Assembly (NCBI GenBank): GCA_023430325.1
Contig: JAEZAU010000103.1
Coordinates: 1 to 13,438 of the forward strand
Origin: Bacteroidota bacterium
GTDB lineage: Bacteria; Bacteroidota; Bacteroidia; Flavobacteriales_F; PHOS-HE28
Direction of reading: 5' to 3'
Length of the DNA stretch: 13,438 nucleotides
The translations under genes were made by a program, and so were the position numbers. A model generated the notes under the pieces. The model did no database searches. It worked only from the letters and a program-made list of their open reading frames with translations, and had not been told where the DNA came from. Shown here piece after piece: positions 8,072-13,438 of this stretch. Within the stretch, counting starts at the first letter, position 1. Each line of letters opens with the position of its first letter.

Positions 8072-8153
8072 TATGGGACGGGACAATGGTTGGCAGGCTT
8101 TTAACTGATCTTCGTCCCGCTTATTGTACCAATTTATCGCAAATTCGGGCCTG
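8072..8153. promoter_or_regulatory. Divergent intergenic region between the porV-like gene and pssA
   Basis: This 82-bp gap must hold promoters for two divergent units. No convincing TTG...TAnnTTTG pair was found on either strand. It contains the tandem GGGACGGGAC (8075-8084) facing CGTCCCG (8113-8119), giving two overlapping 6-bp inverted repeats about 30 bp apart, a weak candidate operator. Confidence 0.35.
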
Positions 8154-8891
8154 ATGCCACGTATGCCGCGCATTCCTGATCTTTTCACGACCGCGAACCT
8201 AGTTTCGGGCGTCTCGTCCATACTTCTTGCGTCCCAGGGACAGCTAACGATCGCCTGTTGGCTCGTGTTCGCCGGAGCCCTCTTCGATGTGTTCGATGGC
8301 CTTGCCGCCCGCACCTTCGGCGGTGGAAGCGAATTCGGCAAACAATTGGACAGTCTGGCGGACATCGTGACCTTCGGGGTGGCGCCGGGAATGCTGCTCT
8401 GGCATACACATCGGCTTTACATAGACGCAGCGCCGGGCCTGGCGTTGCCAGCAGCGGTCTCGATCATCGCGATCGCATCGGCCTGGCGGCTGGCCAAGTT
8501 CAATATCGACACCCGTCAATCGATGGGTTTTCTGGGCCTTCCGACCCCGTCCAATGGCCTGTTCTGGGCTAGCGTGGTCCTGGTCGATCTGAACGTGGCC
8601 ACGATCGAAGGTCCGGGACATGAAATTTTGAGGAAAATGTTTTCGACCGTTCTGGAGCAGCCGGTCGTTACAGCGATACTGGCAACGATCTTGGCCGCAT
8701 TCATGCTCTCTGAATTGCCGTTGCCTGGCCTGAAGTTCAAGCATTTTAAATGGCAGGGCAACGAGGTCATCTTTCTGCTCGCAGCGATCGGTGTGGTCCT
8801 GGCGATCCTCTATGGCATTGTGGCAGTTCCGCTGATCTTATTGATCTATCTGCTGAGTCCGTTCTGGGGCAGTATCTTCAAGAAAGCCTGA
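8154..8891 (+). CDS. pssA: CDP-diacylglycerol--serine O-phosphatidyltransferase
   Basis: A 245-residue integral membrane enzyme that makes phosphatidylserine from CDP-diacylglycerol and L-serine, the precursor of phosphatidylethanolamine. The CDP-alcohol phosphotransferase signature is complete: D45, D48-G49, A52-R53, G62, D66 and D70 (DVFDGLAAR...GKQLDSLAD), which bind the metal and CDP-lipid. Several hydrophobic helices follow, including one at the C-terminus (ILYGIVAVPLILLIYLL). The N-terminus IPDLFTTANLVSG matches bacterial PssA proteins, which distinguishes it from PgsA. The frame is open from a TTG at 8124. ATG 8154 is chosen, and ATG 8163 (nine bases on) is equally possible. It is followed 29 bp later by purS on the same strand. 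Confidence 0.92.
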   Translation: MPRMPRIPDLFTTANLVSGVSSILLASQGQLTIACWLVFAGALFDVFDGLAARTFGGGSEFGKQLDSLADIVTFGVAPGMLLWHTHRLYIDAAPGLALPAAVSIIAIASAWRLAKFNIDTRQSMGFLGLPTPSNGLFWASVVLVDLNVATIEGPGHEILRKMFSTVLEQPVVTAILATILAAFMLSELPLPGLKFKHFKWQGNEVIFLLAAIGVVLAILYGIVAVPLILLIYLLSPFWGSIFKKA

Positions 8892-8905
8892 TCGAAAGGA
8901 GCGAT

Positions 8906-8913
8906 TAACTTCG
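8906..8913 (+). promoter_or_regulatory. Candidate -7 promoter box (TAACTTCG) for purS
   Basis: TAACTTCG matches TAnnTTTG with one change and ends 7 bp before the purS ATG. No -33 TTG is visible at normal spacing. An AAAGGAG at 8895-8901 is too far from the ATG (19 nt) to be a normal ribosome binding site. purS may therefore have its own near-leaderless promoter or be read through from pssA. Confidence 0.3.
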
Positions 8914-8920
8914 CGGCGCC

Positions 8921-9175
8921 ATGAAGAACTTCCGCGCCCACATCGATGTGATGCCCCACGACAACCTGCTCGATCCACAGGGTAAAGCAGTGACCGGCGC
9001 CATGGGCAATCTCGGTCTGCCCGAGATCAGCGGCGTGCGCATCGGGAAGCATATCACGCTGACCGTCGAAGCAAAGGACAAGAAGACCGCCGAGGCGAAG
9101 GTTGAAGAAGCCTGCCGGAAGCTGCTGGCGAACCAGGTGATGGAGAAGTTCTCTTTCTCGGTGGAAGAGGCGTGA
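8921..9175 (+). CDS. purS: Phosphoribosylformylglycinamidine synthase subunit PurS
   Basis: An 84-residue protein, the usual PurS size. It matches the family in the N-terminal strand MKNFRAHIDVMPHDNLLDPQGKAV (a strand then the conserved DPQGKAV), the middle GNLGLPEISGVRIGKHI, and the C-terminal VEEACRKLLANQVMEKFSF. PurS forms a cytoplasmic complex with PurQ (glutaminase) and PurL (synthetase) and is needed for ammonia transfer in step four of de novo purine synthesis (FGAR to FGAM). purQ and purL are not in the window, which is normal for Bacteroidota where these genes are scattered. It ends with TGA at 9173-9175, six bases before the repeat-bounded cassette, and converges with the genes to its right. 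Confidence 0.95.
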   Translation: MKNFRAHIDVMPHDNLLDPQGKAVTGAMGNLGLPEISGVRIGKHITLTVEAKDKKTAEAKVEEACRKLLANQVMEKFSFSVEEA

Positions 9176-9180
9176 GAAAA

Positions 9181-9214
9181 CTTCAAGCTACAAGGCTCAA
9201 GCTTCAAGCTTCAA
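9181..9214. repeat. Left inverted-repeat array of the four-helix-bundle cassette
   Basis: This stretch is a run of CTTCAAG-like units: CTTCAAG (9181-9187), CTACAAG (9188-9194), AAGCTTCAAG (9199-9208) and the overlapping AAGCTTCAA (9206-9214). It is the reverse complement of the units at 9631-9682. The 13-mer CTCAAGCTTCAAG at 9196-9208 is an exact inverted match to 9659-9671. The stop codon of the four-helix-bundle gene (9211-9213) lies within the array. Confidence 0.85.
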
Positions 9215-9603
9215 CTTTCTGAATCTGGATGGTTCGCCTGGAGCTTGACCTTTTTGTTCGCGATGATCTTTCCGAGGATCCGGATCAATTGTTCGCATTC
9301 ATTGATCAGCCATTCTACCGATTCGTTCTTCAGATCCGCCAGGTTTGAGAGGCTTTGGATCCTCAGGTTCATCCTTGACTCCTTCAGTTCCTTATGAGCT
9401 ATGCGGCATTTATGAATGAAGTCCTTTGTTGATTCTGCCGACTGCGCTTCAGCATAATGCAAGGCTGGAGATCCACCGCTACGTAGTAATTGACTTCCAT
9501 AATAACGACCAGCAAGTGTAGCTGGCATTCGATCCACATGAAGAATGACCTGCGCAGCAAACTGTGTTAAGCGTTCTTCAAGATCATACACCCGCTGCTC
9601 CAT
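9211..9603 (-). CDS. Four-helix-bundle protein (S23 / 23S rRNA-intervening-sequence family)
   Basis: A 130-residue all-helical protein with no signal peptide. It matches the four-helix-bundle family in VYDLEERLTQFAAQV, the RMPATLAGRYYGSQLLRSGGSPALHYAEAQ turn (about 25-54), DFIHKCRIAHKELKESRMNL and ECEQLIRILGKIIANKK. Family members are encoded inside 23S rRNA intervening sequences or free in Bacteroidota genomes, and they share a fold with Avd of diversity-generating retroelements. They form basic oligomeric bundles, but no enzymatic role is established and none should be assumed here. The gene is placed between convergent purS and lptB and is bounded by inverted repeats at both ends. Its base composition looks more A+T-rich than its neighbours (for example near 9395-9420), by eye only. 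A TATCTTCA box ends 2 bp before the ATG at 9603, a weak promoter candidate. The intact frame suggests selection or recent arrival. Confidence 0.88.
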   Translation of the reverse strand: MEQRVYDLEERLTQFAAQVILHVDRMPATLAGRYYGSQLLRSGGSPALHYAEAQSAESTKDFIHKCRIAHKELKESRMNLRIQSLSNLADLKNESVEWLINECEQLIRILGKIIANKKVKLQANHPDSES

Positions 9604-9630
9604 GCCTGAAGATAAGCATCATGATCTGCT

Positions 9631-9682
9631 CTTGAAGCTTGTGCCTTGAAGCTTGTGCCTTGAAGCTTGAGTCTTGAAGCTT
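9631..9682. repeat. Right repeat array: four CTTGAAGCTT units at 14-bp period
   Basis: Exact copies of CTTGAAGCTT lie at 9631-9640, 9645-9654, 9659-9668 and 9673-9682, separated by GTGC, GTGC and GAGT, so the period is exactly 14 bp. The last copy runs into the lptB stop codon (9681-9683). Each unit contains the palindrome AAGCTT. The array is inverted relative to 9181-9214. Confidence 0.92.
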
Positions 9683-10415
9683 ACACTACATTCTTTCGCC
9701 GCAACTCAAAGTGCTTCCCTAGATACACCTTCCGCACCTGTTCATCGGCAGCCAGTTCCTCCGCTGTTCCCTGTTTCAGGATCTTTCCTTCGAAAAGCAG
9801 ATACGCGCGATCGGTGATGCTCAGCGTTTCCTGCACGTTGTGATCGGTGATCAGGATCCCGATGTTCTTGTCCTTCAATTTCGCCACGATGCTCTGGATG
9901 TCTTCCACAGCGATCGGATCAACGCCAGCAAAGGGTTCGTCCAGTAGAATGAATCTTGGTTCCGTGGCCAATGCCCGCGCTATCTCGGTACGGCGTCTTT
10001 CACCACCGCTCAGCACATCGCCACGATTGGTGCGCACGTGTTGCAGGCCGAATTCGGTGAGCAATGTTTCCAGCCGTGCTTCCTGGTAGGCCTTCGGCTT
10101 GCCGGTCATTTCCAGGATCGCGAGGATGTTGTCCTCCACGCTCAACTTGCGGAACACGCTGGCTTCCTGTGGCAGGTAGCCGATCCCCTTTTTCGCCCGC
10201 TTGTACATCGCCAGATCGGTAATGTCCTCCTGATCGAGATAGATGTGGCCTTTGTTCGGCTTGATCAGGCCTACGATCATGTAGAACGAAGTCGTCTTGC
10301 CGGCACCGTTCGGGCCGAGCAGCCCAACGATCTCGCCCTGCTTCACCTGCACGCTCACGCCGTTCACCACCGTGCGGCGCTTGTACTTCTTGAAAATATT
10401 CTCCGCCCTGAGCAC
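9681..10415 (-). CDS. lptB: LPS export ABC transporter ATP-binding protein LptB
   Basis: A 244-residue ATPase that powers LPS extraction from the inner membrane with LptF/LptG and pushes it along the LptC-A-D bridge. All ABC motifs are present: Walker A GPNGAGKTT (34-42), Q-loop Q83 in GYLPQE, signature LSGGE (135-139), Walker B FILLDE ending in E160, and H-loop H192 in ITDHNVQET. The signatures GLLGPNGAGKTTSFYMIVGL, PFAGVDPIAVEDIQ and LLTDHNVQ-like ITDHNVQET are typical of LptB rather than of other ABC ATPases. The start is GTG at 10413-10415, directly abutting the TAA of the upstream DUF5686 gene, which implies translational coupling. The TAA stop is immediately followed by the repeat array, so its native downstream terminator, if any, may have been displaced. 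Confidence 0.95.
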   Translation of the reverse strand: MLRAENIFKKYKRRTVVNGVSVQVKQGEIVGLLGPNGAGKTTSFYMIVGLIKPNKGHIYLDQEDITDLAMYKRAKKGIGYLPQEASVFRKLSVEDNILAILEMTGKPKAYQEARLETLLTEFGLQHVRTNRGDVLSGGERRRTEIARALATEPRFILLDEPFAGVDPIAVEDIQSIVAKLKDKNIGILITDHNVQETLSITDRAYLLFEGKILKQGTAEELAADEQVRKVYLGKHFELRRKNVV

Positions 10416-12917
10416 TTAGAAAGAGATGTTCATCTTCAAACGTAGCACCCAGTCGTTGATGTTCGGGTGATGCAGGTAGGTAAGGCGGCGGATCAGGTCC
10501 ACCCGGAACACTTTCAAAATATTCTCAACGCCGATCGATGCTTCCGCGTATGGGCCGCCGTTCAGATCGTACATATAGGGCAGCAGATCCATCTGCGTCA
10601 AATGGCGATCCGAAAGTGAGCCGATGACCATTTTCCCACCGATCACTTCACGCCACTTCAACCTGCGGAAAAGTGGGATTCGGTTGAAAAGCAGTCCTTC
10701 CAGATGCTGCTCAGCGTAAAGGCTCACCGATCGATCGCTGATGAACTCGAAGAAGTTCATCGTGTTGAAGGCCATGTCATCATAATAGAACGTCTCGTTG
10801 CCGCTATGGATGATCAGCAGGGGATAAGGTAATGTGCCTATGACCATCTGGCCGGTGACCATGTACTGGAAATTGCCGAGCGCTCCCATCGGAACACTTT
10901 GTCTCACGCGAACGCTCGGCTTGGTGTATTGATAGTCGCTCTCGAGCAGGCCTTTCACGCCCTGTATCACTTGTGCTTCGATCACCGGATAGCGTGTACC
11001 AAGGCTGACGCGGCTGAAGTCACCGGTGATGAATTTTTCCCGATACGCAAAACGAGTATGGAAAAGGATCTCGGTGGTGGTGATCTTTCCGATGGAGGTA
11101 GGTTCGGGTACATCGATCGTGCGCGTGTAGGAGAGACTGCCGCGCGGCGAAAGGTTGCGGTGCAGGAATGTGATGCTGCTGTTGAAGCCCATGAACCACT
11201 CGCGATCCAGGAACGCACGATACTCTTCCACGAGCGTCAACTTGTTGTTCGGGTTGCGGCGGAATGCAGATGAAAGGATGTTGTCCTCCCGGAAGGCATT
11301 GGCGCTTTGCCCGAGCTGTTCAAGATCCTGTTTATAGTAGAAGCCGCCGACCAGCCGCCGAGGTTCCTTCACCAATAAAGCCTTCCCGCCAAAGCCGTAT
11401 TTGAAAGCTTCATCCAATGTGCCGTACGCCAGGTAGCCGGAATATTCCACGCGCTTGCTGAACGCGCTGCTGGTGCGGCCGCCTACCCGGAAGCGGTGAC
11501 CTTCCACCGGATTGAAACTATATGTAGTGAAATATGGACCGAGCTCGATCTTGTCCAGCGGATAGTAGCCGGTGACCACCATGTTCACGATGTCTATGTA
11601 CGTTCGGAAACGCGGGATCGTCTTCATGGTATCCACCATGTGATAGATGCGCTCTTCCTTTTGTGTCAATGGTATGTGCCGGTGCCTCTGCCAGTATTCA
11701 TCGGTGTCGCTGCCTTGCTCGGGCAATACCAGCACTTCTTCCATGCCCTCATAGAATTCCGGAGTGAAGGGCCGATCGATGACGAAATCGCGGTAGGTGG
11801 CCGTACGCCTTCCATAGAGACCCTGGACCGGATCCTTGCGCTCGCGTTTGCCTGAAGGCATGACGTTGAGATCGACAACCAGTTCATCGCGCACCAACAT
11901 CCAGACCTCGTTCTGCACCTGGTCATACTCCTGCTTCACCCGAAAACTTTCCACAAAATTCAGGTTCGCCCCTTTGGCTATCCCCGCTTCGATAGTGCGT
12001 ACGGCGTATGTGGTATCGTTGATCCACATTTCGCCAACGAAAGCCAGTTCCTGAACACGCTTGGGCTTGAACTCGAGCTTATAGCACCAGTACTTCCCAA
12101 CGAAAGCACTGTCGGTGAGATAGTAGTTGTAGAAACTGCGGCCGGCATCGGAGATGGGGCTCACGAAGTTCTTTCCGAAGATGTAGAGGTAATTGTCGTA
12201 AATGTTGATGTTCTGGTACATGTCGCCCATGAACCCGCTCACGCTCTCATTCTCGATGCCACTGACCTTCGTGGCCTTTATCCGCTCCTTCCGCGCTTTC
12301 GGTTCCTGCCGGTAGAACACTTCGGAGAGTGTCTCCGTCATGAAGATCGGCAGATACGGTTTGCCTTCGGTGCTGTCCACATTTTCGAAAATGAAGGCGA
12401 AAGGCTTGAAGAGTTTTTTCCGGGTGAATTCCTCGGTGATGTTGTTCAGGTCGAACTCCACTTTGTTGTAGACCTCGTACTGGTAAGCCTTCAACTTCTC
12501 TCGATTGTTCGCCGCCTTGTTCTGGATCACACGGCGCAAGATCGGGAACGCCGGATTCTCTGCATTGGGCTTTATCACCACCACATCCAGATCCACGCTG
12601 CTGGCCTCAAGCTTCACATCGATGAATTGGATCTTGTCCTTTTCGATCGCGAAGCTCCGGGTCACGTAACCGATGAAGGAGATCATGATCGAATCCGTGG
12701 CATAGTACGTTTCGATCGAATAGTTGCCATCCATATCCGTGGACGTCCCGATCTTGCTGTCCTTGAAGGCCACATTAACGAACGGCAGCGTTTCACCCGT
12801 GGCCGCATCAGTGACCTTTCCTTTAACAACGGTGTTCTGGGCCTGCGTAGATATGGATAGCAATATCGATCCGAACAGGATATTCCAGCGGCCACCTATG
12901 CTCGGGGTGATCTTCAT
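10416..12917 (-). CDS. DUF5686 outer-membrane protein with N-terminal carboxypeptidase-regulatory-like domain
   Basis: An 833-residue protein. Residues 1-26 are a signal peptide (STQA|Q), and ~29-112 form a carboxypeptidase-D-regulatory-like beta sandwich (VKGKVTDAATGETLPFVNVAF...TDMDGNYSIE...ISFIGY). The rest, ~120-833, is the DUF5686 region, rich in alternating aromatic strands and ending LRLKMNISF with a terminal Phe, as expected for an outer-membrane beta-barrel. It has no TonB-box or plug, so it is not a SusC/TonB receptor. Its function is unknown in the family. It sits between tatC (4-bp ATGA overlap at its start) and lptB (stop abuts GTG), an arrangement recalled as common in Bacteroidota that hints at an envelope-assembly or lipid-handling role. 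That role is inference. Confidence 0.88.
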   Translation of the reverse strand: MKITPSIGGRWNILFGSILLSISTQAQNTVVKGKVTDAATGETLPFVNVAFKDSKIGTSTDMDGNYSIETYYATDSIMISFIGYVTRSFAIEKDKIQFIDVKLEASSVDLDVVVIKPNAENPAFPILRRVIQNKAANNREKLKAYQYEVYNKVEFDLNNITEEFTRKKLFKPFAFIFENVDSTEGKPYLPIFMTETLSEVFYRQEPKARKERIKATKVSGIENESVSGFMGDMYQNINIYDNYLYIFGKNFVSPISDAGRSFYNYYLTDSAFVGKYWCYKLEFKPKRVQELAFVGEMWINDTTYAVRTIEAGIAKGANLNFVESFRVKQEYDQVQNEVWMLVRDELVVDLNVMPSGKRERKDPVQGLYGRRTATYRDFVIDRPFTPEFYEGMEEVLVLPEQGSDTDEYWQRHRHIPLTQKEERIYHMVDTMKTIPRFRTYIDIVNMVVTGYYPLDKIELGPYFTTYSFNPVEGHRFRVGGRTSSAFSKRVEYSGYLAYGTLDEAFKYGFGGKALLVKEPRRLVGGFYYKQDLEQLGQSANAFREDNILSSAFRRNPNNKLTLVEEYRAFLDREWFMGFNSSITFLHRNLSPRGSLSYTRTIDVPEPTSIGKITTTEILFHTRFAYREKFITGDFSRVSLGTRYPVIEAQVIQGVKGLLESDYQYTKPSVRVRQSVPMGALGNFQYMVTGQMVIGTLPYPLLIIHSGNETFYYDDMAFNTMNFFEFISDRSVSLYAEQHLEGLLFNRIPLFRRLKWREVIGGKMVIGSLSDRHLTQMDLLPYMYDLNGGPYAEASIGVENILKVFRVDLIRRLTYLHHPNINDWVLRLKMNISF

Positions 12918-13438
12918 GCGTGGGCGCGGGTGCTGATGGCCGGGGTAGTGGGGCGGGTTGCGTTCATGCGCCGCAAGGTGCGGGCCGAAAGCAGGATGCT
13001 TCCTTCATAAAGAAGCATCAGCGGCCCCGAAACGATCAACTGGCTGATGACATCAGGCGGGGTGAGGATGGCCGCAATGATCAGGATCCCGACAAAAGCA
13101 TGTTTCCGATAGGTGCGCAACATCACCGGCTCCACGATGCCTGCCTTTGTAAGGAACAGGATCAGCAGCGGCAGTTCGAAGACCAGGCCGGTCCAGAGGG
13201 TCACGGAGGTCACCATGGAAATGTAGCTGTCCAACGCCACGGCATTTTGAACGGTTTCACTCACCTGGTACCCACCGAAGAATTGGATGCTCAAAGGCGC
13301 CAGCATGAAATAGCCGAAACTTATGCCCCAAAGGAACAAGATCGAGGCAAAACCCACTAATCCTCTGGCACTTCCGCGTTCCGATGGATGCAATCCCGGG
13401 GCGATGAACCGCCAGATCTCCCACAGGACATATGGAAA
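12914..13438 (-). CDS. tatC: Sec-independent protein translocase TatC, C-terminal part (5' end outside window)
   Basis: The minus-strand frame is open to the window end, giving 174 residues and missing roughly the first 100. TatC is the inner-membrane receptor for twin-arginine signal peptides. The fragment opens with the conserved FPYVLWEIWRFIAPGLHPSER. It then has four hydrophobic segments: about 26-50, 74-97 with conserved E88 in VFELPLL, 113-125, and 133-151 after the TPPDVISQ motif (P127/D129). A short polar tail (RTLRRMN...) ends the protein. The TTG at 13393 is not a start because the family sequence continues upstream without a break. The stop overlaps the ATG of the DUF5686 gene by 4 bp, so tatC, the DUF5686 gene and lptB form one operon. 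Confidence 0.95.
   Translation of the reverse strand, partial: FPYVLWEIWRFIAPGLHPSERGSARGLVGFASILFLWGISFGYFMLAPLSIQFFGGYQVSETVQNAVALDSYISMVTSVTLWTGLVFELPLLILFLTKAGIVEPVMLRTYRKHAFVGILIIAAILTPPDVISQLIVSGPLMLLYEGSILLSARTLRRMNATRPTTPAISTRAHA

Larger units (their letters stand above)
9181..9682. mobile_element. Putative non-autonomous element: four-helix-bundle gene bounded by inverted repeat arrays
   Basis: The unit is about 500 bp and consists of one ORF plus inverted terminal repeat arrays. It fills the entire space between two housekeeping genes (purS and lptB) that would otherwise nearly abut. The structure parallels the 23S rRNA intervening sequences that carry S23-family genes and have base-pairing ends. 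No transposase, reverse transcriptase or clear target-site duplication is visible, so mobility is inferred from architecture alone. Confidence 0.45.

Noticed and set aside
7118..8104. A 328-codon open frame on the plus strand opposite the porV-like gene
   Set aside because: It is antisense to a gene with a clear signal peptide and family motifs. Its translation is rich in His/Arg/Asp/Ile repeats typical of the reverse frame of this codon usage and has no recognisable domain.
8072..8365. N-terminal extension of the porV-like frame by about 98 codons
   Set aside because: It would place a long non-homologous segment before an obvious signal peptide and overlap pssA on the opposite strand.
9211..9603. 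Avd gene of a diversity-generating retroelement
   Set aside because: No reverse transcriptase, template repeat or variable repeat is visible in the window. The protein fits the stand-alone S23-like family.
9631..9682. CRISPR-like array
   Set aside because: Repeat units of 10 bp with 4-bp near-identical spacers are far too short, and there are no cas genes.
9176..9682. Part of a 23S rRNA gene interrupted by an intervening sequence
   Set aside because: The flanks are purS and lptB coding sequences, with no rRNA sequence on either side.
13391..13393. TTG as the tatC start
   Set aside because: The 15 codons upstream continue the conserved TatC motif in frame to the window edge, so the gene is simply cut by the window.

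Overview
The window looks like a piece of a moderately G+C-rich member of the Bacteroidota, probably Flavobacteriales-like. Reasons: a type IX secretion (T9SS) gene pair, a carboxypeptidase-regulatory/DUF5686 outer-membrane protein, weak or absent Shine-Dalgarno sequences, and TAnnTTYG-type -7 promoter boxes very close to start codons. It is compact chromosomal sequence: most neighbours overlap by a few bases or lie within about 80 bp. No rRNA, tRNA, CRISPR array or prophage is visible.

Layout. (1) Positions 1-447 (+): C-terminal half of ADP-glycero-manno-heptose 6-epimerase (rfaD/hldD), cut by the window edge, for LPS inner-core heptose. (2) 438-8071 (-), read right to left: a PorV/PorQ-family outer-membrane beta-barrel, a giant 1716-residue C25 gingipain-like PorU2-type sortase, a membrane-anchored M23 (LytM) endopeptidase with all metal ligands, and a small MerR-type regulator that ends against rfaD. 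The porV-like and porU2-like genes overlap by an ATGA and form one translational unit. (3) 8154-9175 (+): pssA (phosphatidylserine synthase), then purS (purine biosynthesis), diverging from the porV-like gene across an 82-bp gap. (4) 9181-9682: a small cassette between the convergent purS and lptB genes. It carries a four-helix-bundle (S23/23S-rRNA-intervening-sequence family) gene and is bounded on both sides by inverted arrays of an AAGCTTCAAG / CTTGAAGCTT unit. (5) 9681-13438 (-): tatC (5' end outside the window), a DUF5686 outer-membrane protein, and lptB, joined by a 4-bp overlap and by a stop codon directly abutting a GTG start.

The shared theme is envelope building: LPS core sugar synthesis (rfaD), LPS export (lptB), Tat translocation (tatC), phospholipid headgroup synthesis (pssA), peptidoglycan cleavage (M23) and T9SS surface attachment (PorV/PorU2-like). 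The most interesting parts are the repeat-bounded four-helix-bundle cassette, which has the architecture of a small non-autonomous mobile element, and the PorV-like/PorU2-like pair, a variant of the T9SS attachment module with reversed gene order and an enlarged sortase.
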